NCBI RefSeq assembly: GCF_036323735.1
Contig: NC_086019.1
Coordinates: 239,928,602 to 239,992,601 of the forward strand
Source of the DNA: Rattus norvegicus
Taxonomy: Eukaryota; Chordata; Mammalia; Rodentia; Muridae
Direction of reading: 5' to 3'
Length of the DNA stretch: 64,000 nucleotides
This document shows positions 37,071-48,668 of the stretch, piece after piece (the stretch's first letter is position 1; the number at the start of each line of letters is the position of its first letter). Both the position numbers and the translations under genes were made by a program. The notes beneath the pieces were generated by a model, which did not search any database, was not told the DNA's origin, and saw nothing but the letters and a program-made list of their open reading frames with translations.

Positions 37071-38436
37071 AGAAACTAATTAAAGCATTGCTCCTAAGGA
37101 AAACAAGAAAGTTATCGGGCAGAAAAATGTAAAACCAGAAAGAGATTCACTATCAGAAATAATGATCCATCAAAAAAAAAAAATACTAATGTTTTTGTTT
37201 TTTAGTAATAAGACAAACTGATTCTAAAATCCCATGGGGGTGGGTGGAACGACCTGGTGTGACAGTACAAGACACTGAGTACTAGCACAGAAACCCAAAA
37301 GACTTCCTCAGCTGATCCAGACAAGGACATGACAACAAACTCCAACGAGAGAACAACACTCAGGATCTGGCCTTGAGTCAGCTGAGTCAGAGCCACATGA
37401 GGGCCACATTACAGTTTTAAGGGCCACATAAATTTCAAACACATCGAAGATCTGAAAACCTAAGACAAAGGCCACCCTGATTAGTGTACCTTTCTCATGG
37501 AAGAACACGGGACACCTAAGAAGGTCCTTTCCATCGTGACCTCTCCACCACCCTTAACCGGATCCCACCCAGTCTCCTAAGCCAACTACCAAAGTGCAAG
37601 GAAAGCCACTCCATCATCAGTGAAAACTTACATTCTGGAAAACAAGCAATTTGAAAAGGAGAAAATGGGGAGAACAGGAGACATGGGCAAATAAGTGAAG
37701 GAAGAAGCTATGAACTCCAGGTTAATCGATTTAGACAACGTCACACTATCACACAGGACAGGGACGCTGTCCAGTGACTGCTGAGTGCTCAGTCAGCAAG
37801 TGGGACGTCACAGAACAGTAAACAGTGAGGGCTGCTGCAGGAAGACGCCACACGGAAGATCTAACTGGACTCAGTGGGCCATGTTTTCTAAAATGATACA
37901 AATCTGGGAGGAGGATGTGTTTAGGGGAAGGAAAGTGGGGCCCTAAACAGTCATATTTCACTGCACACATGAATAAAATCCCAAAAAATAAGAAAAGAAA
38001 TTTAATGTGGAAGATAATTAGAAATCTGTAAACAAACTTAAAAAAATAAGTAATGTTAATGAATCATTACAAATGTTTAGATAAGATATGAATGTGGCTA
38101 AAATGTTAAAGTAAAAAGAATCTTCTCTTTTCAAAACGACCACTAAAAGATTTACACCAAGCAGGCATGAGGAGTGTGGAAGTCAGGGGAAAGTGGGACA
38201 GAGGGGATGATGCTGGTTCAGAGGAACCCTCGGAGCTCAGTGACCAGACAACAAATTTAGCATGGACAGAACTCCATTATTCAAAGACATTAGCATACAG
38301 AGTTTTAAGGGAAACAAGTAACAAGAGCTTAAAAAACACAGGGAATTACTTTAAAAACTTGAGCATACAAAAATTTATATTTAAAACTCAGAAGACATTA
38401 ACAGAAGAAGAAATCCCCAACAAGACTTAAGAAACA

Positions 38437-38618
38437 GGGCTGGAGAGAAGGCTCAGGAGTTACGAGCACTGGAGTTCTTCAGAGGTCTTGAGTTCAATTC
38501 CCAGCAACTTACATAGTGGCTCACGACCATCTGTAATGAAATCTGATGCCTTCTTTTGGTGTGTCTGAAGACAGTTACATTGTACATAAAATTAATAATT
38601 CTTTAAAAACAAGAAAAA
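38437..38618 (+). mobile_element. B2 SINE
   Basis: Head gggctggagagaaggctcag. The flanking duplication is acttaagaaacaggg near 38425-38439 (overlapping the head's own G run) and 38619-38633. Confidence 0.95.
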
Positions 38619-38968
38619 ACTTAAGAAACAGGGAAAAGTTTACAACTCATATAGAAAAAAGGCAAATCTAACACAGCAGCCCTACAAATCTTTATGAAAA
38701 ATACAGCATTAAAAAAATGGGCAAAATATATAGTTTATAAGGAAGAAAAGCAAACTCTCAGAAATATCTGGCAGTCCACTTTATTTACGTCTCCCTGTGT
38801 AGCCCAGGCTGGCCTTGGATGCACTGTCCTCCTGTGTCAGGCTCCTGAAGACCAAGACTCTAAGTGTGCACACCACTGCTCCTGTCATCACTTCTAAAAC
38901 CTCAGGTCAGTTGCAAAGGTGTAAAAACAAGACACAAAAAAGAAAACCTCTTTAAAAAATACTCTTAC

Positions 38969-39150
38969 GGGGGCTGGAGAGATGGCTCAGTGGTTAAGAG
39001 CACTGACTGCTCTTCCAGAGGTCCTGAGTTCAAATCCCAGTAACCATATGGTGGCTCAGAACCATCTGTAATGGGATCTGATGCCCTCTTCTGGTGTGTC
39101 TGAAGACAGCTACAGTGTACTCATATATAATAAATGAATAAATCTTTAAA
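38969..39150 (+). mobile_element. B2 SINE, young
   Basis: A nearly consensus B2 with flanking duplication aaaaaatactcttac at 38954-38968 and 39151-39165. Confidence 0.97.
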
Positions 39151-39394
39151 AAAAAATACTCTTACATAAGCATAAAATGGTGTGAAAAATGTCACAGTAT
39201 TTTAATCTGCAGACACATTACTCTTTCAAAACTACATCAAATACGTAGTACTTATTTTAACAGTGGAGAGTTTTAAAATAATTTAAGTGACGTTTAAAGC
39301 TACATTATTCTCAGCTTCCTTCATTTCTTTATAAAATGACTTTATAAACAAAAGCATCATATTTTAGGATGAAAATAAATCATTTTCTACTTAC

Positions 39395-39445
39395 ATTTTC
39401 ATTTTTCAAGATGAGTTTTAAAATTGCTTCTCTTTGTTTTAGAGC
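39395..39445 (-). CDS. Atad1: Atad1 exon, 51 nt: AAA+ domain
   Basis: Seventeen codons, ALKQREAILKLILKNEN, between acceptor tttctggttttag and donor gtaagt, phase 0 at both ends. It encodes the helix after the arginine-finger region, about residues 261-277. Skipping it would keep the frame. It sits between a 3.5-kb and a 6.4-kb intron. Confidence 0.96.
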
Positions 39446-39929
39446 CTAAAACCAGAAAATATTCTAATTAGCTCTCATTTAAAAGAAATACTGGTCAAGT
39501 AATTTTTCTCGTTTTCCATTTGTAAACTGCTGGATAACTGATATGAAATGACAGGCTGGTAGAAGTTAAAACAAGGGATCATATGACACTGTATCTGTAG
39601 TTAGTTCGATCATTTCTTATTCATGCCTGGAAGATAATACACCCTTAAAATTAATACACCCTTAGCATTTATTGAGGAAAAAGAAGTATATTAAAATAAT
39701 AATATCTTCCCATAGTTTCTTTTTGTTGACACACGGTGTGCCTGACTGTGTTGGAATGTACTATGTAGACCAGGCTGGACTCAAGCTTGTAGCAATTTTC
39801 CTGCCTCTATCCTACAAGTGCTCAGATGAGAGGCACGCACTACTATGCCAGCTATTTTCCTATACAGTCAAAGTTTTCTTTTTTCCTTCTTTTATTAAAT
39901 TTATGAAAGCTCACCATCACAAAGCTCCT

Positions 39930-40027
39930 TTTTTTTTTTTTTTTTTTTTTGTCTTTTTTCTTTATTTTTCGGGGCTGGGGACAGAACCCAGGGCCTTGCG
40001 CTTGCACTGAGCTAAATCCCCAACCCC
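39930..40027 (-). mobile_element. ID SINE with head deletion
   Basis: Reversed ID: poly-T, cggggctggggacagaaccc, 'agggccttgcgcttgcactg' and agctaaatccccaacccc. The segment that normally contains ctagcaagcgctctacc is missing, about 20 bases, removing part of the A-box side of the tRNA-like fold. Confidence 0.93.
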
Positions 40028-40299
40028 GCAAAATTCCTTTTTAAAGTCAATTTTTAATTTTATCTTTTATTTTATTTTAAAATTTAGCACTCTAAAATAA
40101 CTTTTTTCATTATGGCATTTCATAAATGGGCCACTTTCACTAATATTTCGAGGACATGATTAATACACTTCAGTAAAATTTCTGTACTCATTAGTTAATT
40201 TTTATATAAATGTTAATAATTTCCCTTCAGTGATACACGATACTTTTACATAAGAGGACAGAAACTACACTTAACTACTCCTACAGAATTACATAAAAG

Positions 40300-40440
40300 C
40301 TGGTTGTGCTGGAGAATGCCTCTAATCCCAGCACTTGGAAGGTTGAGGAGGGAGTGTTTGAACTTCAAGTCATCCTCAATTACACTGTGAAGTCAAGTCA
40401 GCCTGGGCTCCATGAGAACCTATCTAAAACAATAAAAAAA
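40300..40440 (+). mobile_element. B1-like SINE, old
   Basis: 'gctggttgtgctggagaatg', 'cctctaatcccagcacttgg' and 'cagcctgggctccatgagaa', ending in an A-rich tail then an AGT triplet run (40443-40458). Confidence 0.7.
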
Positions 40441-42026
40441 ATAGTAGTAGTAGTAGTAAAAAATGAAATAAGGAACATCTTACATAAAAACAGATGGATT
40501 TTTAAATTCATCATGGGTAAATTCATTCTTATTAACATTAAGATTTTGAACTCACTGTAGAATCAATGGTAGATGAGATGAAGCTCTGTTGTTTGCATAC
40601 CTTGTGTTTCTAACAAAAAGCTTAGTTTGATGTGTTACATGATCACCAACAACTATTTTCAGTTAGTAAGTATTTTGCTTGGAGAGGAATTTTAAAGTAA
40701 GCTTAAAATTTGACACTGTAGCTAACACACAAATTCTAGCTTGCTTGTTAACAGTATACAAATCTAACAAGTTTGATGAAATCTGCTATAATTCACTTTG
40801 ATAATGCACACTATATCACACTGACTGTTTTAATGAGCAACTCTATTTTTATACAACAGGTACATCAAAACCCTTAACTGTCTTTAGAAGTACATTTCAA
40901 TTTTTTTAAATACATTTCAATTTATTTTAAGTCTTTTTTTAAAAAATATTCCTGTTGTGGAGAAGTACAAGTGGAGGTCAGATTACTTTCTGTAATCTGT
41001 TTTCTCTTTCCACCATGTGGAAACCAGGTCGTTAGGCTTGGCTGCAAGCCCTTTACCCCTTAAGCTATTCTGCCAGTCCTACAACTGACTTTCTGATAAA
41101 GTGTTGGTATTCGGGGCCACGTAGGTAAGTAAACAAATGTTCTTTAAATTAGTCTACTATCTTTCCTGGAAACTGGAGAAGGTTTGTAAAGTACACAGAG
41201 TCCGTGTAAATGCAGCAGCAGGCTACCTTCCCAGACTAATAGACATCTGCTTTCTTTAGTGCTCTAAGTCAACTCCAAATCCACCCACTAACCTGCTTCC
41301 ACACTCTCATATCTTTGCTCATTAGGACTGGAAGGCTTGCTGGTCTCATTCATCTACTTCATTCTCTGTTGTTCAAAAAGACCTTAGTGATTTACCTGGC
41401 CCCTTTCCAATGGAATGATTATATAGATCTCCATCCCCGGAAGGACCAGAGGTGCTGGCTCTCGCACATGGCCTGTCAGTGTGACTGTACAAGCACACAA
41501 CCTTTTAGGACCCCATTTTCACTGCATTAACTGAATCTGATAACTGACAGAATGTAAGTGGGACAAATGACTTCTAGCCAGCGGTTATAATGGAGTCTGG
41601 GTAAAAATTCTAAGATTATAAATGGAGTTATAATATTTTCACTATAAAATCTGAAAGGATGAACTATCTAAATTCCCCTAAGTGCCTATATAACATACCG
41701 CTCACAGAACCCATCACCTGTCATGAAAACCTAGTGTTTTCAATATAAAAGCTGACTAAATTCATAAATGTATAAATTGTTTTTTTCTATAGAAAATATA
41801 GGATGTTAAGAAGTAATAACGACCTATTTGAGGGTACTTAACAAAAAGGAATGCTAGAAAAAAGTAATGAAAACAGACTCCTGTAAACCAGCCCTTTGGA
41901 AAGCGGTGCTGTGAGTTTGAATCCAGCCTGCGCTCGCTCTGTGTGGGTTTCAACCTACAGAGTTCCAGGCTCCAGAACGGGACTATCTCAGAATCCAAAT
42001 GGGAGTAGAAGAGGCAGAAAAGCATT

Positions 42027-42296
42027 GGCCTCAGCGTAATACACTGGTTCTGGATTGGCCTCAGTGTGATACACTGGTTCTGGATTAGCCACAGCGTGAT
42101 ACACTGGTTCTGGATTGGCCTCAGCGTGATACACTGGTTCTGGATTGGCCTCAGCGTGATACACTCGTTCTGGATTAGCCACAGAGTGATATACTGGTTC
42201 TGGATTAGCCTCAGCGTGATACACTGGTTCTGGATTAGCCTCAGCGTGATACACTGGTTCTGGATTAGCCACAGAGTGATACACTGGTTCTGGAAC
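42027..42296. repeat. 30-bp minisatellite, nine units
   Basis: Nine head-to-tail units of exactly 30 bases (ggcctcagcgtgatacactg followed by gttctggatt), with unit starts every 30 bases from 42027. Variants are mostly at the first bases (ggcctc, agcctc, agccac) and at cgtgat/gagtgat. Because 30 is a multiple of three, the array is open on both strands. Read on the - strand it gives a 10-residue repeat, NPEPVYHAEA. Confidence 0.97.
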
Positions 42297-42562
42297 CACT
42301 AACTTGTTAATAATAAATCTCAGTTGTTCTAGGCTAGGTATTCAGAAAACAATGATCCTTTAACCTCTAGTTCCCAAAGTTAATTCTCTCTTAATCCAAA
42401 ACTTAAATTCAGATTTTCTTCTGTATCTTCCTAAGGTAAACTACTAAAGCATGTAGGCAAGTTTGAGGTAATTATATTCTTGGGGAAAGAGCAAATGCAC
42501 TGATCTTGGGATAAAAATAAGAAAAAAAGAAAAAGCATCAGAGAGGACACAGCTTACAGGAG

Positions 42563-42792
42563 TTCCTTTTTTTTTTTTTTTTTTTTTAGTATAGACTAGA
42601 GTTTATTCAGGGCATGGGGAGGGGAGTTAAGAGGGTAGAAGGGCAGAGAAAGAAAGAGAGCAGTAGAGAAATAGAAAGGAGGAGGAGAGGAGGAGAGGCC
42701 AGCACTGAGCACATGGAGAGAAGGGGAAGAGACCGGGGAGGGGACAGAGGGGAAGGTGGGAAGAGAAGAGAGGAACAGGAGGCCCAGAGTCC
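42563..42792 (-). mobile_element. Retroposed polyadenylated fragment, pyrimidine-rich, unassigned
   Basis: On the - strand a long pyrimidine-rich body (+ strand GA-rich, 42608-42790) leads to AATAAA (+ tttatt at 42603-42608), then 14 bases and a poly-A tail (+ poly-T 42566-42588). The short duplication tacaggag flanks it at 42555-42562 and 42793-42800. It looks like the 3' end of a polyadenylated transcript, perhaps ERV-derived, moved by L1 machinery. Family not identified. Confidence 0.55.
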
Positions 42793-42920
42793 TACAGGAG
42801 GCTCTCACACCTTTCGTTTTCAGAGACCCAAAAGACAAAACAATCCTTTTTAAGTCATGGATAAAAACCCAGTCAGAAGGCAATTATTTCCCTCTTCAAA
42901 GTTCAATTAAGGCTACCTAC

Positions 42921-43010
42921 AGGCTGGTTAATATGAAATCTTGTGGGCATTCTTCTCATTATAGCAGAGTCAAGGTCTTGAGGACGATTGGTAGCTCCCA
43001 TCACTATGAC
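42921..43010 (-). CDS. Atad1: Atad1 exon: sensor 1 and arginine fingers
   Basis: Thirty codons: VIVMGATNRPQDLDSAIMRR then MPTRFHINQP, phase 0 at both ends, acceptor atatgtttag and donor gtaggt. GATNRP carries the sensor-1 Asn (N238 by human numbering). MRRMPTRF contains the arginines that reach the neighbouring subunit's ATP (arginine-finger region, R249/R250). Skipping would keep the frame but remove catalytic elements. Confidence 0.98.
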
Positions 43011-43425
43011 CTAAACATATAAAGACAAACGAGGCATTAATCAGCTCCACCATTATTTTCTGAGATCATTATCATTAGTACTTAAAACTGGCTTTTAAGC
43101 TAATCATTTAAGAGAAACTTCATGGTAACTAGTATTACTCATGTTTATAGTAAAAATTGAATTTAATCATAAAATTAAAGTGATTTGTATTTTATAAAAT
43201 ATGGTTGGTTATTAAATGAATACATTTTGGGAGTATGAGTGAAAGGCACCCTTTAAGTCCTTTCAAAATGTTATGGAAAAAAGAACCATTTCCCTGTAAG
43301 TATGAGGCGTCTGATAGCCTGCATGTATATATATGTCTTTGAACATGTCAGGCAAAACACCAATGCACATTTTAAAAAAATTAATTAAAAAAGAAAAAAA
43401 ATGACTTAAAAAAAAAAATCAACAA

Positions 43426-43612
43426 GGACTGGAGATACGGCTCAGGGGTTAAGAGCACTGACTGTTCTTCCAGAGGCCCTGAGTTCAAATCCCAGCAACC
43501 ACATGGTGGCTCACAACCATCTGTAATGAGATCTGATGCCGTCTTCTGGTGCATCTGAAGACAGCTACAGTGTACTCATATAAAATAAGTAAATAAAATA
43601 TTTAAAAATTAC
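43426..43612 (+). mobile_element. B2 SINE
   Basis: Head ggactggagatacggctcag, full body, and an aagtaaataaaatatttaaa tail. The flanks resemble each other (aaaaaaaatcaacaa upstream, aaaaaaaatcagcaa downstream). Confidence 0.94.
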
Positions 43613-44251
43613 AAAAAAAATCAGCAAAAATAAAAACAAAGATATTGAAAACAAGGAAAGGTTTTGGTTTGTTGTCAAACAGGGTACCATTATGCAGTTC
43701 TGATTGTCCTGGAATTTTGTCCTCAAACTCTACTCCCCAGTGCTTGGATAAAAGGCATGTGCCGCCACACTTAGTGAAAACTTCTTAAAATATAAATAAC
43801 CTAATGACAGCATATACCTGCTATATACAAACGTATTTGTTATTATTATGTCAGAATATACTTATCTAGCATCACTAATATTATTTCTGCCCAACAGTTT
43901 TAGATTTCTCAAATAACCCTAGAGCAAGTTAAAATATCTACCGAACTTTATATTCTAGTTTTACTCTTTATACGTAATGATATTCAAAATCACAGAGCAA
44001 AATTGTTAATTAACCAAGTCTAACACCTAGAGGGGAAATGTAAGTACAAGTACATAGTGAAGTTCCACAACATTATGCAAGTCTATATGGATCAAGTGGT
44101 CCTAAAACAAAACCCTAACCCCCCGATTCTTTTTTTTTTAATTTCCTACAATTTGTTTGAATAAAAGTAATAAACTTAAGATGTCTACCAAATGGAAAAG
44201 ATGGGTAAAAGTGACTTAAAAAGCTAATAATAGAATAAAGAAAAAGTACAA

Positions 44252-44395
44252 GTTCACATTAGTATGCACCTTTAATCCCAGCACGCGGGAGACAAAGACA
44301 AGCAGATCTCTGAGTTCAAGTCCAGCACAGTGTACATAGTGAATTTCAGACCAATCAAGCCTAGAGAGTGAGGCCCTTCCTCATTTAAAAAGAAA
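44252..44395 (+). mobile_element. B1-like SINE, old
   Basis: 'atgcacctttaatcccagca', 'gcagatctctgagttcaagt' and 'agagtgaggcccttcctc' follow the B1 layout. Confidence 0.7.
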
Positions 44396-44547
44396 AGTAT
44401 AAGGATACTGATACATTGTTAGGAGGATGTGAACTAATATTGAACAAAGTGTGCTGAAAAATGCAAAATCCACAAAAGGCATCACATGTATCTTAAGCGA
44501 TATTCTAAAAAGTAGACACAAAAGCAAAACCTTAAAAAGTGTGCTAA

Positions 44548-44717
44548 GGGGACTGGAGAGATGGCTCAGCAGTTAAGAGCACTGACTGCTCTTCCAGAGG
44601 TCCTGAGAAATCCCAAGAATCACATGGTGGCTCCCAACCATCTGTAACGGGATCTGACGCCCTCTCCTGGCTGCAGGTGGACATGCAGCTAGAGCACTGA
44701 CACATAAATAAATCTTT
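44548..44717 (+). mobile_element. B2 SINE, internally deleted
   Basis: A good head and middle, but the last part is replaced by 'ggctgcaggtggacatgcag' before the aaataaatctttaaa tail. Confidence 0.88.
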
Positions 44718-45219
44718 AAAAAAAAAAAAAAAAGAAAAGCAAAAGAAAAGTGATCTAAGTTAGCTACATTTTTAAAATAAACTCCAAATAAACAAAGGAA
44801 CCTAAAATAAAGCAAAGATTACAGTATAGAAGGTGAAAAATCAAGGAACTGAAATTAATCTAGCTAAAATGACCCAATAAATGTGAATAATAAGGCATGC
44901 ACAATAAAAACAAACTATTTGTAGTTTGTTTAAAATATCAAGGAATGTGCTTTTACATTTTTATTCTTTTCTCATAGATTACATCCTGACCACAGTATCT
45001 GCCCTCACTCCCCCCCCTCCCCCACCCTTCCTCTGAAGTATGACCTTGAGACAGCCTACACAGCATTAAGTAACTCCTGAGTTAGTAAGCTAAAGTTCAG
45101 ACTCAGAAACATTAATATTTAGCATTCAAGCAACAAAGCCTAAAGGATGGTTGGTAATTTCAGAACATTTTCCTAAACTAAGAAAATAATTTTATTATTT
45201 CTTATATAAAACAAGCAAA

Positions 45220-45400
45220 TGTAGTGGCTGGAGTGGTTCAGCGGTAAAGAGCCCTTCTCTTCAAAGGTTGTGAGTTCAATTCCCAGCACCCAGAGGTGGC
45301 TCACAACCATCTATCTATAATGGGATCTGATGCCCTCTGTCATGCTGGAATATGTGTGACTAGAGCACTCATACATAAAAACGCATAAACCTTTAAAAAA
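45220..45400 (+). mobile_element. B2 SINE, diverged
   Basis: The head lacks the gagagat segment (gtggctggagtggttcagcg); the middle 'cagcacccagaggtggctca' is recognisable; A-rich tail. Confidence 0.85.
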
Positions 45401-46329
45401 TAAGCAAACATAAAATTATGCCTCAAATCTTTATTGACAGAGATATTGAAAACACCATTATTCTTTCTGTCACTTCTCCAAAATGGAAGACTTTATCATT
45501 AGTTGCTAAGGCCCAACTGTCATGACAAGCTTCATCAACCGCTTACTAATTTTGTTTCTTTTATCACCATACATTTGCCAGAAAGCTACCTAACATCCAA
45601 GTATTATCAACGGTCTTTGAAAACATAATCGGAAAAACTGTTTTATGAAAAAGTAAAATACACTTAGAACTCTGACTCAAGATTATAAATATAAATTTTA
45701 ACCTTTTCAACATACAACAATATTGTCATTTCCCTCTTCAAAACAAAACACATACTAATGAAAATAGCAACTGTTACTTATTAAAAAAAAAAATGTGGTT
45801 ATGCAAACCAAAATGCCACAGCAGAAAGAGCTCCCGAGTGCTGAGGAGCTCACCGTGAATGGCCCTAGAGTCCTCTCCACTGCCTCTGAATAGTCTGCTG
45901 TGAGGAACTGAATGCTGAACTCCAAAAAGATATAATTCATCCTAATACATCTTCTCTCACATGGCCTAACTGTCCATGGTAGTGAATCTGCTAGAAATCA
46001 ATTATTTACGGGAGAAAAAATGTGGGAGCAAAATAAATTATTTGACTGGCTGTTATAAAATTTCAAATTTTTTTCATAAAATGGGGCCTCATAATGTTGC
46101 TGCGGTTGGCCTTAAACCTTTGCAGGTTCAGCCTCAGATCCCCGGATAGGCAGGACAGCAGGTATGCAGTACAGGTCAGGCCTTGATTGGTGGCCCCATA
46201 GCAGCACGTGCACATGAACACATGGGAGCTCCGGGGATCAGGTTACAGTATTTTGTTTCACACACACCCTTACCAGAAGTGACTCCGGTTCAGTTTGGCT
46301 TCTATTTGCAGGGTTAAGACTACTTGTAA

Positions 46330-46530
46330 AGGGGCTGGAGAAACGGCTCAGTGATAAGCACTGGCTGTTCTTCAGAGGACTCAGGTCCAATCCCAGCACT
46401 CGCACGGCAGCTCACAACTGTCTATAACTCCTGCTGCAGGGGATCTGACACCTTCATACAGACACATGTAGTCAAAACACCAACGTGTATAAAATAAAAA
46501 TAGATTAAAAGAATAACAAATATATTTTTA
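46330..46530 (+). mobile_element. B3/B2-type SINE
   Basis: Head ggggctggagaaacggctca, 'cggcagctcacaactgtcta' and 'taactcctgctgcaggggat', with an A-rich tail. Confidence 0.85.
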
Positions 46531-46914
46531 AAAAAGACTATTTGTGAAGCGTTCTCTTCATTTTAATTTTGTGTTCTCCGCTTTCAAAAGTCTACTCTAT
46601 ACACAGAACATTTTTTTTGTTATGACCATTGATAAAGCAGTGATTAGAGGGAAATACATATCATTATTGAGTATATGCACTCTGGGGTTCAGAGTCACAC
46701 AGCAGCGACTATACAGGGAGTGTGGGCTCTTCTAGTGGTGGTAATTATTAAATGGGTGAAGTTTATAAAAATTAGGTTCTTCTGGCTCCTTATCACTGAG
46801 CACTAAGTATAAAAATAATGAAAAGACTTTTGTTCAGAAGTACAGTAAGGAGCCCTGTAAAATTCCCATTGATAATGAAACCATACATGTTCACAGAGGC
46901 TTTTGTTCAAATAC

Positions 46915-47021
46915 CTGGCAGCTGTGATCAGTGTCCAGTCCATCCCAAAGACTCATAAACTGGGCTTTCATCATTGCTGTAGCTTCGTGGTCGGAACTGG
47001 AACGATTTCGTAGAAATGAGT
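46915..47021 (-). CDS. Atad1: Atad1 exon: AAA+ core after Walker B
   Basis: After acceptor ccattttcttttag, AC completes the Asp following the Walker B DEI. The exon then encodes [20 protein letters not shown] and [15 protein letters not shown], ending CAG before gtattt, phase 0. Length is 107 nt. [15 protein letters not shown] corresponds to the pore-loop-2 and following helix region; FMSLWDGL is a family hallmark. The donor gtattt lacks the usual A/G-A-G at +3 to +5, so it is the weakest donor in the gene here. Confidence 0.98.
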
Positions 47022-47254
47022 CTAAAAGAAAATGGTCCTTAACCTTAGATAACTTACTCATTGTATAATTTACGACTATTTAAAAAGCTGTGACAGTCAC
47101 AAAACAACCAAGAGGGTTGGGGGTTATCTATGTTGTTTCAGGTATTATCCTGGTAAATTATTGAGCAAATTAGAAAACAATCAGTTCATAATCTTTCTAG
47201 TCCAAATATATATTTATGTCAACATACTTAAGAAATACAAACCACAAAGGTTTT

Positions 47255-47449
47255 TTTGTTTTTTTGTTTTTTTAAAGATTTATTTATTTATTTTATATGA
47301 CCACACTGCCACTGTCCTCAGATGCAACAGAAGAAGGCATCAGATCCCATTACAGATGGTTGGGAGCCACCATGTGGTTGCTGGGAATTGAACTCAGGAC
47401 CTCTGGAAGAACAGACAGTGCTCTTAACTGCTGAGCCATCTCTCCAGCC
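47255..47449 (-). mobile_element. B2 SINE
   Basis: A reversed B2 with a T-rich start and gagccatctctccagccc end. The duplication ccacaaaggtttt lies at 47242-47254 and 47450-47462. Confidence 0.95.
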
Positions 47450-48568
47450 CCACAAAGGTTTTAAGAGGAGAAGCCAGCCAGGGTCAACATAGAGAATCTG
47501 AGGAGAGCTTAGGGGATAGCCCTACTTTTCCAGTTCTGAACCCTGAATGTTCTTAATTATGCCGTCATATACTTTTTCCTCCTCGCACTCTGTAGGAAAT
47601 AAACAAAAAGAGGAAATACCTAAAGTACTATTAAGGGAGAAAACGTAAAAAAGAAAATGTTTTATAACACGTGCTAGCATGCATGTGTATACATACATAA
47701 TGATAAAAAGCCTTAAGTAAACAAAATGTAGAAACTTTGGTTCTTTTAAGACAACTTAGTATTTCTTTTTCAACTATTTGCTACTGTCAAATAAAAAAGA
47801 TTTCATAAAATTCTTCCTTTAAAGGAAGACAAAAATTGGACAACTGACATGTAACCTGCACTAAGGAGGCCAAGACAGGAGAAGTGGCAGCTCCAGGCCA
47901 TGCTGGAACACACTGTGCATTCTAGGCCAGCAAAGGATACAGAGTAAAATCCTCTCAATAAGCAAGAAAGACGGAAGAAAAAAATAAACAAATAGAGGAA
48001 AAGTTTCTTTCAGAAGACCAAAAGATTAAAAAGTAGTACATCCTAAGGAGGGGAAAAAAATCAACAGTAAAAGTACGTCTTGTAGTTCCTAGGACATCCT
48101 TATTTCAAGTGGTTTGGTTAGTCCGACAATAAACTATCAGGTCTCTGCACTGAATCTACAGCTCAAAGTTTACCAATTACAAATGAAAGTGGCATAAGAA
48201 CTGTTACAGTATATCAGATCCACACTTAAAAAAAAGGAAAATTCTAAGAGAGAAGGCATGGCAGTACACTCAAGGCCAGCACGAGGCTGAAGCAATACAT
48301 GCTAATTTTTAAGGTCAGCCTGGGATCTCTATAGTGAGTTCAAGGACAGGCCAAGATATAGGGATCCCATATCTTTGACACCAAACTACAAAAAAGCAGT
48401 ACAAGATAGTCCTGCATACTCTGGATGTTTCTAATTTTACATATGTTTCTTATTATAAGACTGTGAATCAGAATGACATCTATCTATACTGGGTAAAGTC
48501 TAGTCACTTTTTTAAGATGAACATTATAAACTTACCTGCCTAATTTAACCTTAGTTATCTTCACTATC

Positions 48569-48583
48569 AAGAAGCAGTGCTTG
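48569..48583. repeat. Target-site copy 1 of 3
   Basis: aagaagcagtgcttg, the left flank of the small insert at 48584-48696. The same word recurs at 48697-48711 and, shortened, at 50738-50750. Confidence 0.95.
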
Positions 48584-48668
48584 GTCGACACATCTGTCTC
48601 CTGCGCAGGATGCGTGTCGACCCGGAGATCCCCGTAATAGATCTCCGTAATAAACCTTGCCTTTGCTT

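Larger units (their letters stand above)
32959..39394 (-). other. Atad1: Atad1 intron, 6.4 kb
   Basis: Bounded by gtaagt (donor after Asn-Glu-Asn) and gtttacttaag. It carries eight or more SINEs, one ID and an antisense L1 fragment (separate entries). I saw no extra exon. The stretches 33280-33800, 35150-35500, 35900-36150 and 37080-38420 look unique or too worn to classify. Confidence 0.85.
39446..42920 (-). other. Atad1: Atad1 intron, 3.5 kb
   Basis: Donor gtaggt, acceptor tctggttttag. It contains a deleted ID copy, an old B1, a nine-unit minisatellite and a retroposed polyadenylated fragment close to the upstream exon. The stretches 40450-41990 and 42300-42550 show no clear element. Confidence 0.85.
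43011..46914 (-). other. Atad1: Atad1 intron, 3.9 kb
   Basis: Donor gtattt (weak), acceptor atatgtttag. It holds three B2 copies, an old B1 and a B3 (separate entries). The stretches 43015-43400, 43800-44240 and 45400-46320 look unique. Confidence 0.85.

Noticed and set aside
42027..42296. CRISPR-like array of 30-bp repeats
   Set aside because: Units are contiguous with no spacers and the host is a mammal; it is a minisatellite.
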